From assembly GCA_015065165.1 (NCBI GenBank), contig SVQU01000001.1, positions 1 through 36,631 of the forward strand: a stretch of 36,631 nucleotides of DNA, read 5' to 3'. Below the pieces are notes generated by a model, which was not told the DNA's origin, searched no databases, and saw only the letters and a program-made list of their open reading frames with translations. Both the position numbers and the translations under genes were made by a program. Position 1 is the stretch's first letter; the number at the start of each line of letters is the position of its first letter. Shown here piece after piece: positions 1 to 8,673 of this stretch. This DNA is from Oscillospiraceae bacterium (GTDB taxonomy: Bacteria; Bacillota; Clostridia; Oscillospirales; CAG-382).

Positions 1-699
1 ATAGATAGCGATATCGTGTGTTCTCATTATTATACAACCGATGTTACGACGGGCGTTATTAAAAAATGGATGTGTTATCCCGAAACCTTTGACAGAGAAT
101 ATACTTTAAGTGAAATGATGTCGCGTTGGGATGATTTTTCAAGATGTATGTCTTTCCACGGCGTTACATATAAAACGTCATTTTATAAATCTGCAGGCTA
201 TAAATTATCAGAGAAGGTCTTTTATGAAGACCACGAATATTCTACTTTTCCTGCAGCTTTAGCTTCGTCTGTTTATCCTATTGATAGTTTTATATATAAT
301 TATCGAATAGGTGATGAAGCGCAGAGCGTATCTGAAAACAATCGACTTTTACGTGTGGATGATACACTTGTAGTTTTGGAAAGATTGACGAGCGAATACA
401 CTAGGGTTGCGAAGAATGAATCTGTTAGTGAATTTATATGTCAAAAAATCAAGATACTTCTTATGAGTTATTTGACAACGGTTTTACTTGTTGAGAATAA
501 TAAAAAGTATGGTAGAAGCAAAGCTAAAGATATTATGCTTTATTTCAAAACAAAGATCACTCGTGTTTATGAGCTCTCTTTGAAGCAATACAAAGTTTTT
601 CGCTTATTTAATTTGTTGGGCATAAGAAAGAAAACTTTTGATAGACTTTTACACTCTAAGCTTTATCGTAAATTAAAGGGCACTCGTGATTTCGATTGA
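1..699 (+). CDS. Glycosyltransferase family 2, C-terminal part (5' end outside window)
   Basis: The reading frame is open from base 1 (it reads IDSDIVCSHYY) and ends at a TGA at 697-699, so only the last 232 residues are present. The part FHGVTYKT, then FYEDHEYSTFP, then YNYRIGDEAQSVS matches the region after the catalytic domain in clostridial family 2 glycosyltransferases, where the acceptor is bound. The nucleotide-sugar-binding N-terminal half (GT-A fold) lies upstream of the window. The tail from about residue 120 is basic and helical and probably lies against the membrane. The gene is 9 bases before the ABC exporter permease on the same strand, so it probably belongs to the same polysaccharide operon. 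The sugar transferred cannot be told from the sequence. Confidence 0.75.
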   Translation: MDSDIVCSHYYTTDVTTGVIKKWMCYPETFDREYTLSEMMSRWDDFSRCMSFHGVTYKTSFYKSAGYKLSEKVFYEDHEYSTFPAALASSVYPIDSFIYNYRIGDEAQSVSENNRLLRVDDTLVVLERLTSEYTRVAKNESVSEFICQKIKILLMSYLTTVLLVENNKKYGRSKAKDIMLYFKTKITRVYELSLKQYKVFRLFNLLGIRKKTFDRLLHSKLYRKLKGTRDFD

Positions 700-708
700 G
701 GTTATATT

Positions 709-1509
709 ATGAATATAAAACAAAATAAGTTCGCTCAATATTTAAGCGAATTTTGGAAATATAAAGATTTATTAAAATTGTTGGTTAGCAAGAATATTAA
801 GCTGAAATACCGTCGCAGCTTTCTGGGGTATTTGTGGAGTATTTTAAACCCGTTGTTTATAATGATTGTAATGGCGGTTGTGTTTTCCACAATGTTTAGA
901 AGGTCTATTGAGAATTTCCCGCTATATCTTTTCTGCGGACAATTACTTTTCAATTTTATGAACCGTTCTACAACTCAGGCAATCTCTTCGATTACGGGTA
1001 GTGGTGCGTTACTTAAAAAAACATACGTGCCTAAGTATATTTTCACACTTGCGCGCATTACCAGTGGGTTGGTTGATTTGTTGTTTTCCTTTGGCGCGCT
1101 CCTTATCGTAATGATCGCTACACGGGCATCGTTTACATGGCATGCGCTGTTGTTTCCTTTGGTTCTTGTTCAACTTTATTTTTTTTGTGTGGGGCTTGGA
1201 CTTTTCCTTGCACAAGCCAACGTGTTTTTTAAAGATATACAGTATATATATAATGCAGTTACCACAGCTTGGATGTATCTGACACCTATTTTCTACGATA
1301 TACAGATGCTTCCGGAAAAATTACAATGGCTTGTGAAACATTTTAATCCCATGTATTTTTATGTTGGTCAATTTAGAGATCTTGTTTGGGCGAACCGCTT
1401 GCCCGGTTTCGGAATTGTAGCTGCGGGGTGTCTTTGCGCAGTTCTGGCGCTGATTATAGGCGTATGGAGCTTTATGCGTTCGAAAGATAAATTTATTTTA
1501 TATATTTAG
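709..1509 (+). CDS. ABC-2 type polysaccharide/teichoic acid exporter, permease subunit
   Basis: This 266-residue membrane protein has the typical start of exporter permeases of the Wzm/TagG/RfbD type: a cytoplasmic amphipathic segment, then LKYRRSFLGYLWSILNPLF at about residues 28-46 leading into the first of about six membrane spans. It should form a homodimeric channel that moves a lipid-linked glycan across the cytoplasmic membrane, powered by the ATPase encoded 31 bases downstream. The length is normal for the family (about 260). The ATG at 709 follows a GAGG-like site in 'gattgaggttatatt'. Context (glycosyltransferase upstream, ATPase downstream, glycan genes convergent) supports surface-polysaccharide export. 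Whether the substrate is an O-antigen-like glycan or a teichoic acid cannot be decided. Confidence 0.9.
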   Translation: MNIKQNKFAQYLSEFWKYKDLLKLLVSKNIKLKYRRSFLGYLWSILNPLFIMIVMAVVFSTMFRRSIENFPLYLFCGQLLFNFMNRSTTQAISSITGSGALLKKTYVPKYIFTLARITSGLVDLLFSFGALLIVMIATRASFTWHALLFPLVLVQLYFFCVGLGLFLAQANVFFKDIQYIYNAVTTAWMYLTPIFYDIQMLPEKLQWLVKHFNPMYFYVGQFRDLVWANRLPGFGIVAAGCLCAVLALIIGVWSFMRSKDKFILYI

Positions 1510-1540
1510 TTACAGGCGTGTGTTGCCTAGGAGTTATGAT

Positions 1541-2287
1541 ATGGGAGAAAAAAGACTGATGGTGGACGTGAATGACGTTACCATTCGATTCAATCTTGCC
1601 AGTCAAAAAATTGACAATTTAAAAGAATATTTTATAAAGCTTGTAAAAAGAGAATTAATGTTTCAAGAATTTCTTGCTGTAAAGAACATCAATTTAAAGG
1701 TTCACGCAGGCGAGGCTTGGGGTTTAATTGGCACTAACGGTTCGGGTAAATCGACCCTTTTAAAAGCGATCAGCGGCATTTTGAAGCCTTATAAAGGCAA
1801 TATAACCGTTAACGGTTCCGTAGCGCCTCTTATTGAATTGGGTGCAGGCTTTGATAAGGATATGACCGCAAGAGAAAACATTTTTCTCAACGGTTGCGTA
1901 TTGGGCCACACGCAGCAGTATATGAAGGAACATTTCGATGAAATCGTGGATTTTGCCGAATTGCACGATTTTATAGATTCCCCCCTTAAGAACTTTTCTT
2001 CGGGTATGCGTGCACGTCTCGGATTTGCTATTGCAACTATGGTTAAACCTGATATACTGATAGTGGACGAAATACTTGCGGTTGGCGATATTAAGTTCCG
2101 CCAGAAATGTATGAAGCGTATGGACGAAATGCTCTCTAACGGAACTACACTTCTTTACGTTTCCCACTCTATAAACGAGGTTAAACGACTTTGCGACCAT
2201 GCACTTTGGATTAATAAGGGTGAAGAGGTAATGCAAGGTGAAGTAAACGAGGTTTGCGATGCTTACGTGAAGGAAATGAAAGGTTGA
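1541..2287 (+). CDS. ABC polysaccharide/teichoic acid exporter, ATP-binding subunit
   Basis: This 248-residue nucleotide-binding protein is the energising partner of the permease just upstream. Visible motifs are Walker A GTNGSGKST (residues 64-72), signature NFSSGMRARL (151-160), Walker B DILIVDE (171-177) and the H-loop histidine in YVSHS (about 209). The N-terminal part with NLASQKIDNLKEYF and the missing signature Q make it the TagH/Wzt/RfbE kind rather than an importer ATPase. It stops right after the nucleotide-binding domain, so it lacks the C-terminal glycan-binding domain of E. coli O9a-type Wzt. The frame is open further upstream (GTG at 1520), but AGGAG at 1529-1533 sits 7 bases before the ATG at 1541, so that start was chosen. 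Confidence 0.9.
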   Translation: MGEKRLMVDVNDVTIRFNLASQKIDNLKEYFIKLVKRELMFQEFLAVKNINLKVHAGEAWGLIGTNGSGKSTLLKAISGILKPYKGNITVNGSVAPLIELGAGFDKDMTARENIFLNGCVLGHTQQYMKEHFDEIVDFAELHDFIDSPLKNFSSGMRARLGFAIATMVKPDILIVDEILAVGDIKFRQKCMKRMDEMLSNGTTLLYVSHSINEVKRLCDHALWINKGEEVMQGEVNEVCDAYVKEMKG

Positions 2288-2480
2288 GTAGTATGAGCGT
2301 GTAACGCTTTAGAACGTATTTTATTAAGTGCAATTGAATGGGTTCATTAGTTTAGTGATTCTTTTGCTTTTACTACCAAGAAATTGGATATAGATTTACT
2401 CTATTTCCCATTATCGGTTGAAAACTTATACACATAGTTTTTTGCCAAAATTTAAGAAGCTTAAAACATTGGTAAAAAAA

Positions 2481-2507
2481 GTCTGTTGCAACACAGTTGC
2501 AACAGAC
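2481..2507. terminator. Bidirectional Rho-independent terminator
   Basis: The arms GTCTGTTGCAAC and GTTGCAACAGAC form a perfect 12-bp stem around the 3-base loop ACA. The stem is flanked by an A-run on the left and a T-run on the right, so it can end transcription in both directions. It lies between the convergent exporter operon and the glycan operon. Bases 2288-2480 contain no gene that I can support. A small hairpin (AGCGT-gta-ACGCT, 2295-2307) follows the exporter stop codon, but no clear T-run follows it. Confidence 0.9.
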
Positions 2508-2513
2508 TTTTTA

Positions 2514-4808
2514 TTATTCGCCTAATCTTTTCTTTAGCTCGTCGATTTGCTGATCTTTTGCAGCAAGTCTACGTTCCATAGTACGAAGTCTATGTCTTAA
2601 ACCAAGCTCCTTACGTTTTCCGTCAACTATAACAGTACGTATAGTATCTTTATTTTGTTTAGACGGGGAATTAAGAGCGTTGATAAGCCATTTGTTAGCA
2701 CGTTCGATTTCGGGCTTAAGCTTAGCATCAACTGCATCATAGTCGATAGGCTGAAAAGCTCGGTCGGATTTGTCAACATCAAGAGGATCATAGAACAGTC
2801 TGCTGCTTAAACCCAACGCAGATGCGACTGTTTCGAATCTGGTTGCGCCGCGCTTTGCATTAATTAGAGCAGCATAAGGTCTCTTGTAAATTATACCAAA
2901 GCAAGTGCCATGATGTGAGTCGGTTAAAAGATATGAGCAGTGTTTGATATAATACAAGAACTGTTCTGAAGAAACTCGGGGAAGAATTTCGCCGGTATGC
3001 CATTTTTCTTTTGCCTGAGGATGTTCTCTTAAACCAAGCAAAACCTTAATTTTTAATCCTTCGCGCTTAGCAATAGCTTTAGCAGCTTCCTCTTTTTCGG
3101 GGGTCGGGTCAAGAATATAGCAAAGTAGATACTTATCGTCGATAGGATCATTTACGCTATTGCATAACACGTCATAGTCTTGTTCAGTACATAAGAACAC
3201 AGGGTCCATAACCTGTTCGGCTTTGACATCGAATCGATTTTTACAAACCTGAACACCGCTTTTTTCACGAACACTAACGGCATCAAATCTTCTAAGGAAA
3301 TCTCCTGCAGTCTCAACAACGTCATCGGGTGCATAAAAATCACTTTGTCCAAAGGAGGTGGAAAAAGCGATTTTTTTCTTATTTTTATCTACAAAATCCA
3401 AGAAGAAAGTGTATCCGACAAGGCTTGTGCTACCGCCTGTCCACATTTGGTCTGAGCCAAGCATGAAAGAATCACAATATTTATTAAAATCATCCATTTC
3501 GTCGAAGGTACGGGGTTTTCCGCAACGGAAATGTTTGGATAAGAAGTCAACGGTGAACTTGATTTCAGGTTCCCATGGATTACCGTCAGCCTTGGCTATA
3601 GGAATCATAATTACTTGCTTGTCTAATTTTTGGAGAATTGTTCCGAGTGCAAAGTAGGTAAGAGAACTACCGTAATTGGATGCAAACCACCAACCAACAA
3701 TACCTACGTCAAACCTCATTCCTCTGCCATACTTAAGAGCTTCGTGATAACCTTTTTTGTCGATATTTGCGAAGAAAAACTTTCTGGATGGGTGAGGAGG
3801 GGCGGGATGATTTAACTGACCGTTATATTTTCTCAGTATTTCTAAAGGCACAGATTCGCAAAGTTTCATTTTAGATTTAACTTTATAAAACAAATCCTTG
3901 CCCTTTTCGCTGTTTACGAGGACCAGAGATGTGCCTTTTCGGTCATCAAATTTTGGATTAATGCGATGAACCTGCCAGCAGTCTGCGAGAGTAATGTCGG
4001 AAATTCGTTCTGCACGCGCATATACGCATTTACTACAATTTTCGCGATTAAACACGCCTTCGAGGAAACCTTTGTTCCAGGTACTTTCGTTCCACGGCGC
4101 CTTCTTGACTTCGCCGTTCTTGAGATATACAACGGTGGGTGTAGACCAGCCGTATTGTATTTTATCTCTGAAATTAACGTTTTCGATTTCTTTACCTTCT
4201 GTAAATTCTTTTAAGAAGGATTGATAAGCTTTTAAAGAATTTTGACCGTGGCAAACCAAGTCTGCAGTGTATAAATTATCATAATCCTTGCCTAAAAATC
4301 TGTACAAACCTGCAATTTGGCAGGGACAACCCGTGAAAAGAACCATTTTTCCGTTATCCAAACGGCGTTTGGCATTTCTAAAGGTTTCTTTGATATCACT
4401 TTGTACATATTTTGAACCGCGTAAAGCATCCAAAGCAGGGATGTTATCCGCCTCGATGTGATGCACTTCTTTAAAGTCATTGGTATATGCAGCGCCAAAT
4501 ACAACACCATTGTTCTTGATTACATATTCGGCAAGAAGGGTAAACATACCTCCCGAAGAACTTTTCATTCGAATTTCATCAGATGCCCAAACTGCAAAGC
4601 TTGGTGGCGTTTCGTGAAAATCTAACGGATTAAGAACGGGGCATGCACTTTGGCAGAGACCGCAATTAACGCATTTGTCGTTCAATTCCGGAAACATAAA
4701 TCCGTCGTTATCGTATTTGATTGTAATTGCACCGACAGGGCACTTGTTATAACACGCGCCGCATCCGGTGCAGTTATCTTTACCCACGGTAATAATAGAT
4801 TTGTTCAT
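2514..4808 (-). CDS. Ferredoxin/FrhB-like redox module fused to polysaccharide pyruvyltransferase
   Basis: This 764-residue protein has three parts. Residues 13-23 and 46-56 carry two ferredoxin motifs (CTGCGACYNKC and CVNCGLCQSAC), enough for two [4Fe-4S] clusters. Residues about 75-350 look like the coenzyme F420 hydrogenase/dehydrogenase beta-subunit family, with SSGGMFT, GCPCQIAG (160-167), CSKC (258-261) and DCW. From about residue 367 a polysaccharide pyruvyltransferase domain begins (GIVGWWFASNYGSS, later SDQMW and TDSHHGT), and the protein ends in a short charged coiled coil. Pyruvyltransferases of this fold add ketal pyruvate to exported glycans. The role of the redox half in such fusions is not known to me. 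The start has AAGGAG 7 bases upstream. It is the last gene of the mutase-glycosyltransferase operon and ends 6 bases before the shared terminator. Confidence 0.85.
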   Translation of the reverse strand: MNKSIITVGKDNCTGCGACYNKCPVGAITIKYDNDGFMFPELNDKCVNCGLCQSACPVLNPLDFHETPPSFAVWASDEIRMKSSSGGMFTLLAEYVIKNNGVVFGAAYTNDFKEVHHIEADNIPALDALRGSKYVQSDIKETFRNAKRRLDNGKMVLFTGCPCQIAGLYRFLGKDYDNLYTADLVCHGQNSLKAYQSFLKEFTEGKEIENVNFRDKIQYGWSTPTVVYLKNGEVKKAPWNESTWNKGFLEGVFNRENCSKCVYARAERISDITLADCWQVHRINPKFDDRKGTSLVLVNSEKGKDLFYKVKSKMKLCESVPLEILRKYNGQLNHPAPPHPSRKFFFANIDKKGYHEALKYGRGMRFDVGIVGWWFASNYGSSLTYFALGTILQKLDKQVIMIPIAKADGNPWEPEIKFTVDFLSKHFRCGKPRTFDEMDDFNKYCDSFMLGSDQMWTGGSTSLVGYTFFLDFVDKNKKKIAFSTSFGQSDFYAPDDVVETAGDFLRRFDAVSVREKSGVQVCKNRFDVKAEQVMDPVFLCTEQDYDVLCNSVNDPIDDKYLLCYILDPTPEKEEAAKAIAKREGLKIKVLLGLREHPQAKEKWHTGEILPRVSSEQFLYYIKHCSYLLTDSHHGTCFGIIYKRPYAALINAKRGATRFETVASALGLSSRLFYDPLDVDKSDRAFQPIDYDAVDAKLKPEIERANKWLINALNSPSKQNKDTIRTVIVDGKRKELGLRHRLRTMERRLAAKDQQIDELKKRLGE

Positions 4809-4837
4809 ATATTACTCCTTATATGTTTGGAGTGGAA

Positions 4838-5788
4838 TTAAATATAGCTTGAGATCAATTTCTTATGGGCAGAGGAGATATCTTCAAAATATTGGTCAAG
4901 TTCGTATTTTTTAATTTGTTCAACTAACAGCTTGTAAAGTTTTTTATGTTCCTTTACGCCCTTAGAACGTATACTGAATACGATGAATTCGATTAACCAT
5001 TGTAGAAATTCTGTACCGTAAGTTTCTAACCAACCTTGTTGCTTCCAATATTCACAAATAACTTCGGTGGTTTCAAGATCCTGCTGGATTTTAGTGTCCA
5101 TGTTTTTGAGCACCGTGTGCATCGCAGAACCTTTTCTGTACCAACGATAATTATATAATTGGTCTTGTATAAAGGAAAAATATGTTGCATTGGGATAGAA
5201 CTTGAACAAGAAAATCAAATCCTCGCCGAGATTAATGCCATCATCGAATCTGATATTGTGTTCATCCAAAATTTCTTTTTTGAAGGCCTGGTGCCAAATA
5301 AATGGGCGTGTGGATTTTTCTCCAAAGAACATATTAGGGGAGAATTCCCAATAACGTCTGGTAGGGGCGTTTACTACTGAAAAGTGCCATTCTGTAGGAT
5401 AAGGGTTATCGGGGAACAAATGAGTACTAAAAACTACAATATCCGTGGGCGCTTCCAAAGATTCGCACCATACACGCTCGCAGGCATTTTTGTCGAGAAA
5501 GTCATCTGCATCCAAGAACATTATGTATTGACCGGTAGCAATATCCAAACCGGCATTTCTTGCCGCAGAAATACCTTTGTTTTCTTGATTGATGATGATG
5601 AATCTTTTGTCTATAGCAGCAAATTCCTCTAGGATTTGCGGAGAATTATCTGTACTGCCGTCGTTGATGCATATGAATTCAACGTCATAAAGCGTTTGCT
5701 CAACACAACTGCTTAAACACGCACTAAGATATTTTTCTACGTTATAAACCGGTATGATAACCGAAATTTTAGCAGGTTGGATAGTCAT
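4838..5788 (-). CDS. Glycosyltransferase family 2
   Basis: This 316-residue enzyme has a GT-A fold N-terminus: ISVIIPVYNVEKYL at its start, then FICINDGSTDNS and the metal/nucleotide-sugar motif FLDADDF near residue 90. The C-terminal part is helical and acidic/basic mixed. It should act at the cytoplasmic face and add one sugar to a lipid-linked glycan. An ATG six codons upstream (5806) also opens the frame, but the ATG at 5788 has GGAGG 7 bases before it. It also shares its first base with the last base of the TAA of the upstream gene (TAATG), a sign of translational coupling, so it was preferred. Donor and acceptor cannot be told. The neighbouring mutase makes UDP-galactofuranose a possible donor. 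Confidence 0.88.
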   Translation of the reverse strand: MTIQPAKISVIIPVYNVEKYLSACLSSCVEQTLYDVEFICINDGSTDNSPQILEEFAAIDKRFIIINQENKGISAARNAGLDIATGQYIMFLDADDFLDKNACERVWCESLEAPTDIVVFSTHLFPDNPYPTEWHFSVVNAPTRRYWEFSPNMFFGEKSTRPFIWHQAFKKEILDEHNIRFDDGINLGEDLIFLFKFYPNATYFSFIQDQLYNYRWYRKGSAMHTVLKNMDTKIQQDLETTEVICEYWKQQGWLETYGTEFLQWLIEFIVFSIRSKGVKEHKKLYKLLVEQIKKYELDQYFEDISSAHKKLISSYI

Positions 5789-6981
5789 TATTTTACCCTC
5801 CACCATATTTTTTTAAAGGCATATTTTATGGTATAGCCTAAGCCGTGGTCTTTTATACATTGAATGCCGCCGCTGATTTTGTTGCGAGGCATACCATTTA
5901 GTCCGTTGTATGTGTAGGGATCACCGGAGTTCTTCTTAGTGAATTCGGACGGTGCAGCCGCATCGGTTATAAACGGTTTGTTCTTTTCTAAAATGAAATT
6001 TCTGTGATATGCGTCAGGATTATCCAAAATCTGGTGAACACGTGCCCACTTGTACCACTCGAAATACTTCTTTTGAAGTGTACCATCGATTTTGTGGCTC
6101 ATAAATTCATCATAAAGACGTCTGATGAATTCAGCTTGAAGCGGCTCGGACAAACGCTCGTAATTCCAACAGTAACTATCAAATTTGATGCGAACCATTA
6201 AAGGCTCCAATTTTCCCTTCAAAAGAGGATTTTCATCAAGGAAACGTTGGATTTCTGCATATTCATCACATACGCAATAAACCTTACCGGGATTGTTGAT
6301 AGAAGAAGATTCGTTATCCTGACGATAGTGCAAGAAACATTCTTTCATCAAACGAACGCGTTTTGCACAAGACCAAACCTTAAAATTAAAGCTGGTGTCC
6401 TGGAAAGATGCGCCGGGGGTTTCGTTAAAACGTATATTGTGCTGTCTTACAAAATCTTTTCTGTATATTGCAGACCAAATCGTGGGTTTTATGTTAAAGA
6501 ATTCAACGAGCTCCATATCAGATTTGAAATCTGCGGTAGGACAGAAAGTGCGAGAGCTGGCAACACGGGAAGCGATGGGGTTGGGAACGTTTCTTTCTTC
6601 ACCTTTTGAATAGTAGAAGTAGAAGCCGGATTTTACTGCGTCGAGGTTGTGTTCTTTAGCGCAGGTATACAATTTTTCAAACATATCCAAATCGGCATAG
6701 TCATCTGACTCTATAATACCGATATACTCGCCGGTGGCCATATCAAAACCACGGTTCATACTCTCGCCATATCCACCGTTAGGCTTGTCAATAACCTTTA
6801 TACGGCTGTCTTTTGCCTCGTACTCTTTAATGATAGAAAGGGTGGAGTCTCTAGAACCGTCGTTAACACAAATGATTTCCAAATCGGTAAGGGTTTGGTT
6901 AATTACGCTGTCAAGACATTGGTGCAGATATTTTTCTACGTTATAACAAGGAATAACAACAGATACTTTTGGTGAATTCAT
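5788..6981 (-). CDS. Glycosyltransferase family 2
   Basis: This 397-residue enzyme is a second family 2 transferase of the operon, with KVSVVIPCYNVEKYL, then ICVNDGSRDST, NGGYGESMNRG and the DXD-type motif IIESDDY (about residue 93). The C-terminal third carries further helical sequence (YHRNFILEKNKPF) and ends in a basic hydrophobic segment (KYAFKKIWWRVK) that may touch the membrane. Two in-frame ATGs lie two codons apart. The second (6981) is 8 bases after GAGG, while the first (6987) is only 2 bases from it, so the second was chosen. It lies 18 bases after the mutase gene and overlaps the next glycosyltransferase by one base. Confidence 0.87.
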   Translation of the reverse strand: MNSPKVSVVIPCYNVEKYLHQCLDSVINQTLTDLEIICVNDGSRDSTLSIIKEYEAKDSRIKVIDKPNGGYGESMNRGFDMATGEYIGIIESDDYADLDMFEKLYTCAKEHNLDAVKSGFYFYYSKGEERNVPNPIASRVASSRTFCPTADFKSDMELVEFFNIKPTIWSAIYRKDFVRQHNIRFNETPGASFQDTSFNFKVWSCAKRVRLMKECFLHYRQDNESSSINNPGKVYCVCDEYAEIQRFLDENPLLKGKLEPLMVRIKFDSYCWNYERLSEPLQAEFIRRLYDEFMSHKIDGTLQKKYFEWYKWARVHQILDNPDAYHRNFILEKNKPFITDAAAPSEFTKKNSGDPYTYNGLNGMPRNKISGGIQCIKDHGLGYTIKYAFKKIWWRVK

Positions 6982-6999
6982 TCTCATTACCTCGTGTAA

Positions 7000-8103
7000 T
7001 TATATTTTTTCTATGATAGACTTCAAATCTTCAAGCGCTGCAGCAATAACTTTATCCATATCGTAATAACGATACTGACCAAGTCTGCCGCCGAAAATAA
7101 CGTTACCTTGTTCATCAGCAAGCTTCTTATATTCTTCGTAAAGTTTGCCGTTGGCTTCGTCATTAACGGGATAATACGGTTCCAAACCCGGTTTCCATTC
7201 TGCGGAATATTCACGGCTGATAACTGTGGTGGGTTGCTTGCCGAATTCGAAGTGCTTGTGTTCGATAATTCTGGTATAAGGCACTTCGCGTTCGGTATAG
7301 TTAACTACTGCGTTTCCTTGGTAGTCGTCGGTATCCAATTCTTCTGTTTCGAAATGAACGCTTCTATATTGCAGTGCACCGAGCTTGTATTGGAAATATT
7401 CATCTATACATCCGGTGTAAACGATGGTTTTAGCTATGTCGGGTTGTTCTTTAATGAGGTCGAAATAATCAACGTTCAAGCGAACCTCAACCCCTTCAAG
7501 CATTTTTTCTACCATTGCGGTATAACCGCCGATAGGAATACCTTGATAACGGTCGTTAAAATAATTGTTGTCGTAGATAAATCGGCAGGGAAGACGTTTG
7601 ATGATAAACGCGGGGAGGTCTTTACAATCGCGTCCCCATTGTTTTTCTGTATAACCTTTCACCAATTTTGTATAAACGTCAGTGCCAACAAGGCTAAGAG
7701 CTTGTTCCTCTAGATTCTTGGGTTCTGTAATACCCAGCTCGGAAACCTGCTCGGCAATTTTTGCTTTTGCTTCGGCAGGTGTACGAATACCCCACATTTT
7801 TGAAAAGGTGTTCATATTGAAAGGAAGATTATACAGTTCATCCTTATAAACCGCTATAGGGCAGTTTATATAATTGTTGAATTCTGCAAATTGGTTGACA
7901 TAATCCCAAACTTCTTTGTTGCTGGTGTGGAAAATATGAGCGCCGTATTTGTGTACGTTTATACCGGCAATATTTTCGGTGTAAATGTTACCGGCGATAT
8001 GGTCGCGGCGGTCAATTACCAAACACGATTTACCATTTTTAGTAAGCTCGTGGGCAAAAACAGCACCGTATAAACCTGCGCCGACAATTAAATAGTCAAA
8101 CAT
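7000..8103 (-). CDS. glf: UDP-galactopyranose mutase
   Basis: This flavoenzyme interconverts UDP-galactopyranose and UDP-galactofuranose, the precursor of galactofuranose in surface glycans. The 367-residue length fits the bacterial family. The FAD-binding start FDYLIVGAGLYGAVFA carries GxGxxG at residues 8-13, followed by DRRDHIAGN and the family motif KYGAHIFHTS. Later come EKQWG, IPIGGYT and, near the C-terminus, FGGRLGQYRYYDMD. An upstream in-frame start exists at 8133, but GGGGG just before the ATG at 8103, and the FAD fold starting directly there, favour 8103. It is the first gene of a four-gene operon with a strong promoter about 50 bases upstream. Confidence 0.96.
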   Translation of the reverse strand: MFDYLIVGAGLYGAVFAHELTKNGKSCLVIDRRDHIAGNIYTENIAGINVHKYGAHIFHTSNKEVWDYVNQFAEFNNYINCPIAVYKDELYNLPFNMNTFSKMWGIRTPAEAKAKIAEQVSELGITEPKNLEEQALSLVGTDVYTKLVKGYTEKQWGRDCKDLPAFIIKRLPCRFIYDNNYFNDRYQGIPIGGYTAMVEKMLEGVEVRLNVDYFDLIKEQPDIAKTIVYTGCIDEYFQYKLGALQYRSVHFETEELDTDDYQGNAVVNYTEREVPYTRIIEHKHFEFGKQPTTVISREYSAEWKPGLEPYYPVNDEANGKLYEEYKKLADEQGNVIFGGRLGQYRYYDMDKVIAAALEDLKSIIEKI

Positions 8104-8153
8104 TTTTCTTCCCCCTTTATAAGCAAGAAACAATTATATATACAGTTGTTTAC

Positions 8154-8182
8154 ATTATAACACACAATATTTGAATTTTCAA
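8154..8182 (-). promoter_or_regulatory. Housekeeping-type promoter of the glf operon
   Basis: On the - strand TTGAAA (8182-8177) and TATAAT (8159-8154) are separated by exactly 17 bases. Transcription should begin near 8147 and leave a leader of about 45 bases before glf. No other comparable promoter is seen within the operon. Confidence 0.8.
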
Positions 8183-8270
8183 TATTTTTTTAAAATTAAC
8201 TAACAACATTTTGTGGTTTTATACGGAAACAAAACACAATATGATACACATATTGTTTGCATCCCTAATA

Positions 8271-8603
8271 TTAGGGATAGAAACCGAAGAAATGGCGTAT
8301 AAAGCTCTCCACCGTATCTCTCGAGCATGTGCCTTCTAAGGTTTTGAATGGCTTTCCATCTTCAAAAATTATAACAGTGGGAAGTTTTGTTATATTATTT
8401 TCGGTGAAAATATCCGAGGCATATTCATATTCTACAAAACCGATACGTATCTTTTTATCATATTTTTTCGCGTAATAATCTAAATCTGAAAAAAGATTAC
8501 GGCTTTGAGCATCCCAAACTGCACCAAAAACCAACATGGCAGGACATTTGTCTTTTGACAAAAATGATTCGTAGTTAAGATATCCGATTCTTATTGGTCT
8601 CAT
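8271..8603 (-). CDS. Thioredoxin-fold protein lacking the CxxC active site
   Basis: This 110-residue protein has the thioredoxin pattern: a strand MLVFGAVWDAQS, a helix, the strand IRIGFVEYEY, then KLPTVIIFEDGKPF with the conserved cis-proline (P75), and a final helix. Where thioredoxins have WCGPC, this protein has W30-D-A-Q-S34, so both catalytic cysteines are replaced by Asp and Ser. Its only cysteines are C20 and C93, which are not in a CxxC arrangement. It therefore cannot be a normal disulfide reductase. It may be a binding or chaperone-like member of the fold. It stands alone. A weak promoter candidate (TTGATT-17-TAAAAT on the - strand) overlaps the T-run of the tsf terminator. Confidence 0.72.
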   Translation of the reverse strand: MRPIRIGYLNYESFLSKDKCPAMLVFGAVWDAQSRNLFSDLDYYAKKYDKKIRIGFVEYEYASDIFTENNITKLPTVIIFEDGKPFKTLEGTCSRDTVESFIRHFFGFYP

Positions 8604-8673
8604 ATTCTACCTTTCGATGCGATAAAGTTATCGTGTATATTTTATTACAAATAAAATAAAAAATCAACAAAAA

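Noticed and set aside
2288..2480. A possible small gene or regulatory RNA after the exporter operon.
   Set aside because: No frame with a ribosome binding site exists and only a 5-bp hairpin is visible; I see no supportable feature.
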